Positions 1 through 11,715 of a stretch of 64,000 bases of DNA are shown here, in pieces (the stretch's first letter is position 1; every line of letters starts with the position of its first letter). The stretch is from contig NC_045140.1 of NCBI RefSeq assembly GCF_008831285.2, positions 5,559,528-5,623,527 of the forward strand, written 5' to 3'. The translations under genes and the position numbers were made by a program. The DNA is from Nymphaea colorata. Lineage: Eukaryota; Streptophyta; Magnoliopsida; Nymphaeales; Nymphaeaceae. The notes under the pieces are model-generated. The model did not search any database and had not been told where the DNA came from. It worked only from the letters and a program-made list of their open reading frames with translations.

Positions 1-404
1 GCAACAGCAAATCAATGGTCACTGTTTCTAACTACGGAATGCATCATTAACAAAAGTTTCTGGTGTTCCAAATTTTTTTTATGAAAAAAAAACACACAAT
101 CTGACAAAAGACGTCAGCCGACTAATTTCAATTTTATATACATATATAGAAGTGGGGTGGGGGAATACTTGATTTGACCATGTACAAAGATTTCTCAAGT
201 TCAAATATTAATATATTATGAATGAGCATTTCATGACGTTACAAGGTGGAGGAAGATGGTACTCCCTGATTTTCTTGAGGACCTCTGTCAAATACTTTAG
301 AAAAGACGAGGGATAAGGATGGGATACCAAGACACTTTCTTTCTTTTTCCTGTAATGCAAATACGTACCCACCTTACATCATATATATCTAATAAGGAGT
401 ACAA

Positions 405-560
405 CCAATGGCTGAGCAAGGTGCGGGCTGTCGCCTGTTGCCCACGCATACCCAGATAATTTATTTTATTTATAAATTAGTGGCTCTATATAATTTATTT
501 TTTTACACAGCGGTGTCACTTAAATTTAAGATTTCTTATATTAGAAGCCGCTTAGTGAAC
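405..560 (+). repeat. Dispersed repeat, copy 1 of 2
   Basis: This stretch matches 1841–1990 over about 150 bases. Both begin CCAATGGC, carry a GTGCGGGCTGT- or ATGCGGGCTGT-like block followed by TTGCCCAC, then TTTATAAATTAG and TTAAATTTAAGATTTCTTAT. The copies lie 1.4 kb apart in the same orientation. The family is unknown; the tail of a decayed retroelement is possible. Confidence 0.6.
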
Positions 561-819
561 AAATTGTGACTTCAGCACTGGATATTATTTGGATAAGTCA
601 TAATTATAAAAGACTTTGTTTACCTTGCATGCAGGATGCAGCCTGGAATTTTTTTTGAAGGCGCTAAATCATAGTTTCAAAAATTTGATGGAAGCCGAAA
701 TATAGTTCTTTTTTAATTTTATATAAGATAAATGAACTTTTTAAAAATTTAAACGTAAATTTTTTCATTTTTTTTAAGGGCTATGACTTTAGCAGAAAAT
801 TCTTGGGATTTAAGAAATG

Positions 820-1117
820 ACATCTGAGATATACATAAATATCCAATCTGATTTGGGTCGGATTTAATTTTAAATAAAATGCATGCATCCAATGCTCTTA
901 CATTTTGAAAATCATCAGACTCTGTTCAATATTCGGTTTTGGATTCATATAGACATGTAAAAATCAGATTTGAATTGTGAAATTAGATTTCGGATTCAGA
1001 TATGACTTTTCTTTGTTCATATTTGATTCCAAATATGCATCTAAATATGTGACCATCCAAAAAAACAAATACGGTTAAGGGTATATCTAATTTGAATCTG
1101 ATCTATTGACGTCCCTA
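820..1117. repeat. Decayed MITE of the GGATGTCA family
   Basis: It shares blocks with 2110–2340 (AAGAAATGACATC near the start and GCTCTTACATTTTG further on) and ends in ATTGACGTCCCTAA, close to the right terminus of the better-kept copy at 37561–37955. The left terminus is not recognisable. Confidence 0.45.
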
Positions 1118-1681
1118 ATGTGATTGTGCCTGCCCCATAGTTCAGTGAAATGGGAACTTGGTCGAAGTTAATTTGCAAGTTGATCTTGAGAACCAATGAA
1201 TTTTATTTCAATGTCAACCCTAGCAGGCTCTTTCTTCATAATATGAAAGTATTATCCGTATATATGTTTAATGCTAGCATGGGAATTAGCCAAAAAAGTG
1301 GTACAGATCTAAACCAACCGAGAAATTGTCATTTGAAGGAAAAGAATCCATCAAAGTAAGGGCATGCAGAGCCAGCTACAATTGATAAAATTGTTAGAAA
1401 GAGGAAGGAAAACAGGGATATCTGCTTTTGGTGCTGAAACTAAGAAGATGAATCTGAAGTAAGAAAAATAAGATATCATCTCTAGAAAACTTTGTCATTT
1501 GTGCAGTCAACAAATATGCATCTGACATTCAGATTCATTGGCTTTTTAATCCAAGTTTGATAGTGCCGTTCAACTATCTCAAAGTTCTTTTCACATGCAT
1601 CCAACGATTAGAAGTAGACTCGTGTACAAATTCACAAGCTTTGTTCATATGGCATATGAATTATCAAGCTTAGAAGTAGAT

Positions 1682-1834
<153 letters not shown>

Positions 1835-1840
1835 TGTGAG

Positions 1841-1990
1841 CCAATGGCCGAGCTAGATGCGGGCTGTTGCCCACACATACCTGCATAGTTTATTTCATTT
1901 ATAAATTAGTTTTTCCATGTAATTTATTTTATTACATATTGCTACTACTTAAATTTAAGATTTCTTATATTAAAAGTCACTTGGGGGATA
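1841..1990 (+). repeat. Dispersed repeat, copy 2 of 2
   Basis: Second copy of the repeat at 405–560, beginning immediately after the AT/TG microsatellite. The two have diverged by scattered substitutions and small indels, and the match fades near 1990. Confidence 0.6.
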
Positions 1991-2109
1991 TTTTATTACA
2001 TAGTTTGATGGATATTTCTCCTTGTGACCAGAATCCTCAATTTACAACATTTGAAATCAATTTTTCTAAAGAGGCGTTAATTCGAAATGCTCCTTTAAGT
2101 TGACACTTA

Positions 2110-2340
2110 TTAGGGATGTCATTATATTTGATCTGGATCTGGATCCGATATCTAACCAAACCATTATGAAAAAATGGGATACGAAAATATATATATTTGT
2201 TTAAGAAGTTTGATCAAACTCGAATGTAAGAAATGACATCCAACCGGATTCATAATCGGATATACTTAAATATCAAATCGAATTCAGATTTGATTTAGTT
2301 TTAAATAAATATCATGTCATCTAACGCTCTTACATTTTGC
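2110..2340 (+). repeat. MITE remnant, GGATGTCA family, 5' part
   Basis: It starts with TTAGGGATGTCAT, which mirrors the ATTGACGTCCCTAA end of the copy at 820–1117. The interior is made of short words such as GGATCCGATAT and CGGATATAC, typical of this family. The right terminus is lost. Confidence 0.45.
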
Positions 2341-4017
2341 TAATGGAAAAAGCAATCAAAATAAGCTGATCTCAATATACACATTTCTGAAATTTTCAAA
2401 AATTCCTATGATTTTGAAAATCAGCAATTAACAAAAAAATAGCTAATCTAGTTGGGTTCTAAAAAGAAATCCCTAGATCCAAAACAAAGACTTTTGACAA
2501 GCCCACAGCCAAGATTTAAGTGAGTCAAGTTGGAGTCACTATGGTGACCGAGTCAGATTGCGACAGAAACTAGAGGACCTCACTTATTTTGATGTGAAAA
2601 CATAAAATTTCCAAAATGGTTATAAAACCAGAATTTTCAAAATCAATTTCATATCAATTACATGATTGAATTTTCCTCAAAATCAACTTTCAAATCCAAA
2701 ATCTACTTAAAATCAAGCACATTTTCATGACCTTTGCCAAAATCCCCAATTCAAATTTCCAATTTTCCAAAAATAAAAAAGATTCAACTTATTTTCAAAC
2801 CTCCTTCCAAGATTAAAACCAATTTGAATAAAATCAAGGTACAATTCTCAAAATCCCTAATCTAAAGATATCTTCAAAAAAAAAAAAAATCGAAATGATC
2901 GACTTTCGCAGACTAGTGCAAGCTGTTTTGAGGTGTCGAGTTGCACAGACATTTTACATTCCAAATTAATATTATACATGGGAGTTCTTCCTACCTGCCA
3001 TTGACCAAAAAGCACCAACGAGTTTAGTGACCGAGTCTAATAGGGATGTCAACATAGTGTTCATCCAAAACCATATCATAATTTTCCTTGGTAGATTGCT
3101 TAGTAGCAAAGAAATTTGGTGAGTATTTTATGAATCTAATTTAACTGTGTCGATGTATACATGCCGCCATCGGGCTTCTTATACACACATGTATCGAGCT
3201 GACACTAGCAATTGATTCACCTAAAAACTTTTAGTGCATCACCGATGACTCTTGTGTAAACTCTTGATGTGTCACCGATAGCACTCTTAGAAATTCTTCA
3301 CGCGTCGGCAATGACAATCTTAAAAACTTGTGGCACACATCATTAACGGTTTTTGAGATATTAAAATATATAATATTAAAGATTTCAAATAGAAATAGAC
3401 ATCAAACCGGGCACAGAACGATTATAAAGTTGACCGTCAGACACGACCCGATAGCTAAGCGGGTCAGGCTTGAGCAGGCAGCGTAGCCTTTAGGCGCCGT
3501 CCCAGCACGGCCCAATGCCCAGCCCTTTTTTTTTACCCAAACTTTGTAAAGAATTAATTAAAAGAGTATATGGTTTTATAATGTACCCAAGCTTTCTAAT
3601 ATTTTTTGTGTACCCAAAACTTTTATACTTTTGTACTGTATAAAGGGATTAATGCATATTATAATGATGGTGGCACCAAAAGCAAGTTTGGTATGTTGAG
3701 GATTGAAGAGAAGGATGAGGGCTTTGGTTTTTATGTGAGTTCTTTTTATTTTTTAGATTATATGTTCAAAAAGTATAAAAGCTTTGTTTTGTAAAGCATA
3801 ATATCAATGTCAGTATATTTTGTTAGATTCATCAACTAAATAATATTTAGACATAGTTATGCTGCAATTTTGGAGCAAAAAAAAATGCAGTGTAGGAACA
3901 CGTGTTCTAAACATACAGTAAACTTCTACGAAATATTAAACCTCTACCAATGACTGACTATTATAATTACAGCATTTATGGAGCAAAACAGGCATATCAA
4001 TATCAACTTAACCTGGG
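2341..4017. other. Intergenic, nothing recognised
   Basis: Very AT-rich DNA with an A tract near 2878–2890. A short GC-richer patch at 3400–3530 has CCGGGC and GCGGGTC words like other decayed repeats in the window. No frame resembles a protein family; the 62-codon frame at 3606–3794 has no recognisable content. Confidence 0.6.
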
Positions 4018-4290
4018 AGTAGGGCTAGGGCCGGCATGACACTTAAATCTGGGCTCTAGCTTGGCCCGACACTCAAACTTGATTTTGGCCAGATTAAACT
4101 AAAATATATATTTTTTAATATAAAATAATATATAAATATAATTAATTGTAATAAAATATTATAATTATATATATATATATATATATCAATAAAATATATA
4201 TTAAAAAAATCTTATAGGACCAAATTGGGTTCAATCGAGCCCATCTAAACCAACCCCAGGTACCTGACCCGACACCCAGCCTTAGTTTTA
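4018..4290. repeat. Decayed repeat with GGGCT/CCCGACAC ends
   Basis: The left part reads GGGCTAGGGCCGGCATGACAC and the right part ACCTGACCCGACACCCAGCC, enclosing an AT-rich core with an AT run at 4164–4185. Similar words recur at 8180–8320 and 45650–45760. A non-autonomous DNA element is likely, but no clean terminal repeats or target duplication were found. Confidence 0.35.
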
Positions 4291-6129
4291 ATAACTAAGC
4301 TGATTTCAGCGGATTGATCTTGATCAAGTACTTGGAATTTCCGATCAAAGTCACAAGTTTAATACTGCACCAAGAATTTGATATTCATAGAGATTAAGAG
4401 CTTAAACTTTTGAATAAATTGGGTTGCAGAGCAGAGAACGGCCTTATAATAATGGGGGGTTGCAGATCAGCAAAGAAATGGCAGCGGTGGCGCACGCAGA
4501 AAAGGTTGTTTTTGGACAGTATCAGAAAGAAAAAGAAAAGAGAGGAAGACCAACTCCATCAACTTTTACTCCTCCCATTAACCTCATTCCTGCTCCCCAT
4601 CAAACCAGTTCCCTGTTCTTTGACAGTTGCTCTTTTTCTTGGTCCACTGAGCAGAAGCTGGGAACCTGGAGGAGGAGCATGTGCGTCGCTTTCTCTGCTG
4701 TAATAATCCCTTCCCTTCCCTCCCTTCTTTTTTTCTGCACTCCGGACAGAGAGTGGCCAACTCTCCAATTCACCCGCTTTTGCTTTTCATCTAAGATGGA
4801 TCTCTTTTCCGGCTTTACCGACGTGATGATGACTGGGTTTCGTGGATTCTTTTTCCATCAACCCAACACCTCCGCAACGTGTCATCCACTGATGAGAGGG
4901 TCTGCGCTCCCCTTCTGTGTCGCTGCCATTGCTGTCGGTTCTAAGATGGAATCGTATTCACATTCGTGTTATATATGTTCGTTCTTTTATTGTATAGTTA
5001 GATTGGTATGCTGAGAATCTCACACATGGTCGTTAAACTTATGGCTCCAAACTTAGATGGTTAGGTTATGGGGTCGGAGATTGTAGCTGAATCGAGCGAG
5101 TTAGGACCAAGTTAGGTTGAGTCAGGCTAAGTCAAGGGTGAGTTGGCCCGAGTCAAAGGCAAGTCAAGGGTGAGCTGGGCCAACTTTGACTCATGACTAA
5201 GTTTTTTAGTGATTTGAGCTCACTCGAACGATTCTCAAGCCAACTCTCGACAAGTTTGCCAATTATGTGTTCTTTTCAAATTATTTTAGACTTTTCATTT
5301 TTAAATGTCATTACACTTCAACATTATTTATTTTGAAAAAACAATATAATAATAATATCTTTCAATTTCATTCGGCTGAGCTGCTGATCAATGGACCAGT
5401 TCAATGAATCAACACCGAATTCTCTTATTCGGATAGTGCGCCAAACTATTGAAGGGGAAGGGTAAAGGTATAACCGTACCTGATCGTTCCAAGCAAAAGC
5501 CTTAAGCGAAACCCCAAAAATTCGGAAATATGAGGCGCATTTGAAAACATGAGGATCAAATTTTGGGGTTTCAGAATATTTTTTCTTCCATGGTAGCCGT
5601 ATGAAATCAATCTGGAGCATTGATTTTTTAAAACGGACGGCCTAGTTTTATCATCTTACACATGGGTCTTACAAAAGGTGGGTCAAGTACTGAGACCAGG
5701 AGCATATATGTACTCCTGCTGCTGCAGGTCAAAGTACTTTTTGATAATAGCTTTTGGTTCATTTTCTTGTTAATGGAGCGCATCTATGTGAATTTAACAA
5801 GACAGGTTTCTCAATATTTTTAAGTTACTGGCTCTCGATGCGATGGTAGTCCTCATAATAATCACTTCCTAATTCTCCTCCTAATGATTTCAATTCTTAC
5901 CCACAAGGACTAACAAGTAGAAGAACTAATGATTTAACCAACCTCCTTATGAAGGTTCCAAGATTTCAATAATTTTCAATAACAAATTTTCTCATTTTTA
6001 ATTTTCATTGTCAAATAAAATGGCGATATTTTCGCTCATTGTATCAACCAATGCCAATATTCATTTACTTGTCAATCTATTTTCATCCGTAACTGGATAA
6101 GAATGGCAAAAAGAAATGTGTTTCATATC
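4291..6129. other. Intergenic, no supportable gene
   Basis: This region contains a 196-codon open frame at 4424–5014, the longest in the first 10 kb. Its product is a patchwork of Pro/Ser/Phe-rich sequence with no domain, and other frames are also open there, so I do not call it a gene. A tract around 5090–5250 repeats GAGTC/AAGTC words. Confidence 0.55.
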
Positions 6130-6645
6130 TAGGGGTGAACACGAGCCCGAGTTCAGTTAGCTCGAACTCGGCTTGACTAATGAAACCTCGAGCTCGACTC
6201 GGCTCAAACTCGAGAATGCTCGATAGAAGTAGCTCAAGCACGACTCGACAGTTACATGTTGAGCTCGAGCTCGAGCTCGACTCGATTAAAGTTCGACAAA
6301 CTCATTTGAATAAAATTGATATTCATCGTTACATGTTAAGCTCAAGCTCGACTCGATTAAGGCTCGACAAACTCATTTGAATATAATTTTGATATTCATT
6401 GTTACGTGTTGAGCACGAGCTCGACTCGATTAAAACTCGACAAACTCGTAAATTCCTTTGAATATATCGACTTGATTAAGGCTCAAGCTCGACTCGGCAG
6501 TTATGTTTTGAGCTCGAACTCAACTCGATTATTTGAACGAGTAGACTCATGAACTCGAGATCGACTCGTTAAGCAAATGACTCAGCTCAAACTCGTTCAC
6601 GAGCCGAGCTTTAACGAGTCGAGCTCGACTTATTGTTCACCCCTA
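6130..6645 (+). mobile_element. Complete hAT-type MITE, GAGCTCG-rich family
   Basis: The termini are inverted repeats: TAGGGGTGAACA at 6130–6141 and TGTTCACCCCTA at 6634–6645. They are flanked by a perfect 8-bp direct repeat, TTCATATC, at 6122–6129 and 6646–6653. An 8-bp target duplication points to the hAT superfamily. The 516-bp body has no coding capacity and consists of repeated words such as GAGCTCGACTCGATTAA and GACAAACTCATTTGAATA. This is the best-kept member in the window and the reference for the copies at 7622, 13385, 14770, 17500 and 49672. Confidence 0.85.
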
Positions 6646-6653
6646 TTCATATC

Positions 6654-7621
6654 AGTGTTTGTTTTAGGTGAGCGAGAGACAGGACCCAAGGTCCAAAGCT
6701 GCAATGGTACCACAAGGTGAAATAGTTACTTGTTTCAACCTGCATGTAGGACCCACCCACCTCCTTATTGCACAAGGAGCATGGTCTGGTTTTGAATTGA
6801 AAAAGTACCTTCAACTACTGGCCCCAAGCCTACCCATTTGTGCTATGCCCCTCGGGACAGATCCACATTTGTTGAGAGTTTGAAATCAGAGAGCAACTCA
6901 ATCAAATATCTTAAGAATGGTAACCCAGCAACTTGCATCTTCAATGGATTACACATTATCAAAACCCATTGAGGTTTGATTTTCTAGAAAAAAGAAGAGA
7001 TTCAACCGATACTTCACCAGATTCATTTATTTAATTGAATCGATAATTGGTATTGTATGTGGATTTTGCTTCTATTGAGCTTTGGATTTAGTGAGTCCCT
7101 GATCCAAAAAGTTGCTTTTCAGACCTCACAGCTACTTTGCATGTGAATACTAATGAGAGCTAACTTGAGCATGATATGTCATGTCAGACATCAGAGAAGT
7201 AAATTCAAACCGCTTACTTTGTCAATATTGAAATTTATCAATCTTCCAATGTGAAGATGTAAGTAAAAAAAAAAATATATGAAAAGCCATAGATTTGGGC
7301 ATGTGGGTAATGTGTAGTGCCCCCATGAATCACATGTTCCAGTCCACTTTCGAGTGAACCAGGCTGTCTTCATTTATGGCCTCAACAGAAGCTCATCTGT
7401 TGGTTCCGATCAGAAACAGCAGCAGAATAAAAGGATTTATGTCAAGGGCTGCTGTAACCTGTTACCATCATTTAAGAGGCACCAAACTGATCAACCGCTC
7501 GTCCAGCATTGGAGCTATACAAGTTAACATTTTATGCCATAGGAACGGGGGCGTCTTACCAGGGGGCTGACGCCACAGAGATTTGAACCGGCAACCAGCC
7601 ACTTGTGTGATCCATTGTGCA
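6654..7621. other. Intergenic, nothing recognised
   Basis: No gene is supported. The frames at 6668–6883 and 7376–7570 have no family resemblance. Confidence 0.55.
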
Positions 7622-8112
7622 TAGGGGTGAACAACGAGATGAGCTACTCGAGCTCGACTCGTTCAAGCTCTGCTCGTGCTTAACTAGTCGAGCTCGAGTT
7701 CATGAGTCGACTCGTTCAAATAATCGAGTTGAATTCGAATGTCGAGGTCAACCTTATTCGAGTTTATCGAGCTTTAATCAAGTCTATATATTCAAATGAG
7801 TTTACGAGTTTGTCGAGTTTTAATCGAGTCGAGCTCGAGTTTAACACGTAACAATGAATATCAATTCTATTCAAATGAGTTTATTGAACCTCAATCAATT
7901 CGAGCTCGAGCTCAACACGTAACGATGAATATCAATTCTATTTAAACGAGTTTGTCGAGCTTTAATCAAGTCGAGATCGACCTCAACACGTAATTGCCGA
8001 GTCAAGCTGGAGTTGCTTCTGTCGAGGTAATCTCAAACTCAAACGACTCGATGTTTCATTAGTCGAGCTGCGCTTGAATTGATTGAACTTGAGCTCGACT
8101 CCACTAGTGTTT
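7622..8112 (-). mobile_element. hAT-type MITE copy, one end lost
   Basis: It begins TAGGGGTGAACA, like 6130–6645, and contains the same internal words in reverse order (GAGTTTGTCGAG, CACGTAACGATGAATATC). The far end stops near ACTAGTGTTTTC without the expected TGTTCACCCCTA, so that terminus is truncated or mutated. No target duplication is visible. Confidence 0.7.
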
Positions 8113-8314
8113 TCTAAGGTTAGACTTAAAACCCTCTAACCGAAGAGAAGAAAAGCTCTATGTTAGTAGCATAGGGTTTTCTAAAGTTTTGGGTGTCAGG
8201 CCACTCGAGTCCTTTTATCCTTGCCCTATAACTTATTTATAATATTATTTTAGTTATATTATATTATATTATATTATATATATTATTTTAATCAGACCAA
8301 AACAAGCTTAGGCC

Positions 8315-8350
<36 letters not shown>

Positions 8351-9075
8351 CTCTACATCATCATCATCAAGTTTACCCGTACGCCATAAGTGAGTCCCTA
8401 ACTACCGGCACGAATCACGTACACCAAAGCAACAATGCGAAGCGAGACCCATAAAATTAACTTTTGCGAGTTCCAACACTTGCTGTGGATGAGAGGGACT
8501 GAACCGACCTGTCCTGTCCTTCACCAATCACAAAGAAAGGGCCGTCCGTTCCTTCGGTGTGGGACACTTCTCTTCTCTTCTTCTGACCCTCAACAGCGTC
8601 GGTACAGTCGTTTGTCCTGGAACAGGAGCACCTGATCGGTTTGAAGCCCGTTTTGATGAAGCTCCAATGTCCAAACTCTGTGGAGATGTTTGATTAATGA
8701 TGACGTTAACTTATAGATTATATTTTTTTTGCTGCTAATGTGACAAATTCATGACATACACTTGAGAGCTATGGTTCATCACATTGAGAATCTTTAAACC
8801 AGACTTGAAAATAGAGAGGACATTGTAATTTTAAATTCATGGATGATCATGAGAATTTTATATCAAAGTAGATTAAAGAACAATCATTTTACGTACTTTT
8901 AATTTTTTGACTGAACTTTGGTTTGCTACTTTTGTTCATTTTTACTCCTCTCATAGTTCGATGCACTAACCAACTTCTTCTATATGGTATTGATGCAAAT
9001 GTTCTTAATATTATGCATTCGAGAATCCATCCCTAAAAATTAGTAACAAATGTTCAATTTTTAATTACGGAACAA

Positions 9076-9112
<37 letters not shown>

Positions 9113-10588
9113 AGAGAGAGAAAAAGAGAGAGAGGGAGTTTGGTACTTTTCCATGGCACTGATTCTCTTCTTAAAATCCATAAATCTTTAAGATCGAGAA
9201 CGTGATTACTTGAAAAGAAAGAAAAATGGGAAAAAAGAAAATCAAGCGACAACATGATAGGATCATAGGAAAAAGTGAAATTACAAAAAACAGTTCCAAA
9301 ATAAAATTAGTTACATTTCCCTCAGAAGCATTTTTTTTTATTAAATCGAACGCATAAAAATCTTTATTTGAATGAACTTCAAGCGAACCACCTCTGGAGC
9401 AGGAAACTCGTGGACGAGTGAGTGCCTAGTTTAAAATTCGAGGACGAAAGTGCCCATACGAAGTGAGGGGAATGACGGGAGAATCGCCTCATTTGAATTT
9501 GTTTGTCTTGGGACCCGAGATGCCGTGGCGCCTTTTAAGCAAAAAAAAGCTCGCCGGCAGGGACACTTTGGTCCTTTCACAACAAGAAGTCAAACATCGA
9601 CTACGGAAGACTGAGCCCGCGCCTGGCCGGTGGGTTCGTGCGCACAAGTTCTAACGACTAAAAAATGGCTTTCCTCCTAACTTTGTATTCTGCTTTCCAT
9701 GTAACTTTGTATTCCCAAATACAACTTCGAAGGTAGCGAAGATTCCAAGCCATGCAATTTTTTTAAAAGTCACAAGAAAATTTCCAAAATTTTCGAAAGC
9801 AACTTTAATGTCTTCGTTTTAAAATATAATTCAAGATTTAATACATTGTGAAATTTGACCTTTTCCACTCATTGTGTTATAAGCAATCCCCATTAAAAAT
9901 ACAATTTAGTGCATTATGCATTGAAAGGTCCAATGTACGCCTACCGACTAGCATGTATAATAAAACTTTGACAAGACCTTCTATTCAAATAGAAATATAT
10001 AAAATTGACTATATATATATATATATATTATTTGATACATACATGGGAATTTTTGCTCCAGATCTCAAATCTCACAAACACGGTTTTCAATACATGGATT
10101 TAGCTTTGACATGTCTGTTTGTATTTTGAGGTTAATGACTTTGCTTATTTTATTATATTAAAGTGCATTTAAGAAAAAAAAAAGGTGGTTCTAAGATTTT
10201 TAATTCTTAAAGAAGGGCTCTCGTTGCCAAAAAGGTGAATAAAAGAAGTGCTTTTCTTTTTTCCTTTTAAAAACTTTCTTGCATCAAAATTCTTGTCTTT
10301 GCAAAGGTGTTTTTGGAGGGTATTTACTTTACAGGATGCTTTGAGCTGGGATATATGTCAATGAAACGAACTTGTTTCGGGTTTGATATTAGACCGACCT
10401 ACTTTAAACCAGTTGGATATGAAAAGCGAAAAATGAGAGATATCATCACGTTCAATTGGATTCAGATTCGATTTCATATGAGTATCCAAATGGGCAGTTC
10501 AGATCCTAGCCTCATTGATGGACGTGGATATCAAAATATATATTTGAATCCAAAGCCACCATCACTAATGGAGCTCATGGGATTTGAA
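8113..10588. other. Intergenic with AT tracts, no gene
   Basis: It holds AT dinucleotide runs at about 8318–8346 and 9077–9110 and a decayed GC/AT patch at 8180–8320 resembling 4018–4290. A GC-richer block at 9390–9660 has no recognisable coding content. Confidence 0.6.
10340..10580. repeat. Decayed GGATGTCA-family repeat, left part
   Basis: The interior words (TGGATATC, ATTCAGATTCGATTTCATATGAGTATCC, given here only as a type) match the family seen at 820, 2110 and 37561. The element seems interrupted by the small hAT MITE at 10589–10752 and continues, diluted, to about 10960. Confidence 0.35.
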
Positions 10589-10752
10589 CAGTGGTGGAGT
10601 CAGGATTTTTTTTTCGGGCACTTTGAATCACCAGCCCAGGTCTCTGGAGCAGCCATAGTATGTGAATGAAACCAGGTCTAACTTCACTACATCGGGATTT
10701 TTGAAGACATGGTGTTGGTGCCTGCACCAACCACATTGTAGCTCTGCTACTG
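10589..10752 (+). mobile_element. Small hAT-type MITE, CAGTGGYGGAG family
   Basis: The left end is CAGTGGTGGAGTCAGG and the right end is AGCTCTGCTACTG, an imperfect inverted terminal pair. Flanking octamers are GATTTGAA (10581–10588) and GGTTTGAA (10753–10760), matching at 7 of 8 positions, as expected of an aged hAT target duplication. The 164-bp body has no coding capacity. Confidence 0.7.
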
Positions 10753-11662
10753 GGTTTGAACCAACAATTCACCATAACATATATCATGTTTGAATATGGA
10801 TGTACAACAATTGCAACTCCAAGACGGATTATGGTTCAGATTCAGTTGTAATTAATTTAGATTCATATGTGGTATGATATCCTATATATTTCAAATTCAA
10901 ATATGAGTAGATGACTATCTGATTAAAATGATATGGTAGAGTGTAGATTCGACTATAATTCAATTGACTTTTGCAACATGTCAAAAAGTTTAGTCTTATA
11001 TCTAAAATCTCTGAAGAATATTGGAGGACTTATAAAGAAGGCTGTTAAATGATTGGTTATCTTAGTTCCTAAACTGTTAGGATGCAGGTTATGATCCTCT
11101 GAACTAGGAGCCCGCTACCAACTAACAAAAATAATAAGGAAAATATATGCAAAGACAGGAAAACAAATTAAAACGACAAGAAATTAAAAGATTTTATTTC
11201 AAACTTCCGAATCTACTAACAAATGAGACCAACACCTTTTAAAGTAAATCTATGGATCCAAACATGAATCCGGGTCAACCTGAATCCAACTACACAAATC
11301 ATGGATCTCAAACTAAACTAAACAACACAAAATGAATCCAATAGAGCCGGACGGACGGACGACAGACGGCCGGCGGGCCGGCCGTTGGGGTGGTACAAAA
11401 GGCGGCGACTCAGAAGGAACCCCTCTCCGACCCGTAGTTTCACGCACCGCTCGCCTCCACGTTGCCCGAGGAAAAGCGAATGCTTCAACACCAAGACAGA
11501 GAGAGGGAGAGTTAATGTCCACACTGAAGTCTGAGAAAAGCAAGAAAAGGGGAGACAACCAGTAGAGAAAATGAAAGCCCTTCCCTTTCGCCCTCTTTTT
11601 TAACTTCATCTCTTCCATCCCCCCCTCTCTCTCTGCTCTGAAAGTTCTATCTTCTTCTTCTC
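10753..11662. other. Intergenic and 5' flank of the NOI-like gene
   Basis: The first half is AT-rich and featureless. The second half turns GC-rich near 11340 and includes a near-perfect palindrome at 11366–11385. CT-rich pyrimidine patches precede the TATA-like site at 11663. Confidence 0.55.
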
Positions 11663-11668
11663 TATAAG
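11663..11668 (+). promoter_or_regulatory. TATA-like box of NOI-like gene
   Basis: TATAAG lies 53 bp upstream of the start codon at 11716, downstream of a long CT-rich stretch typical of plant core promoters (Y patch). If used, the 5' leader would be only about 20–25 nt. Confidence 0.5.
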
Positions 11669-11715
11669 ACAGCGCCCCCCTTTCCCTTCCCCAATTCCAA
11701 CCCCTCTCTTTCCTG

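Noticed and set aside
4424-5014. 196-codon open reading frame in the gene-free left end
   Set aside because: The product has no domain or motif, neighbouring frames are open too, and there are no supporting splice or promoter signals.
7580-7606. GATTTGAACC and CCAGCCACTTGT, resembling reversed B and A boxes
   Set aside because: The two words are only a few bases apart, too close for a tRNA or tRNA-derived SINE head.
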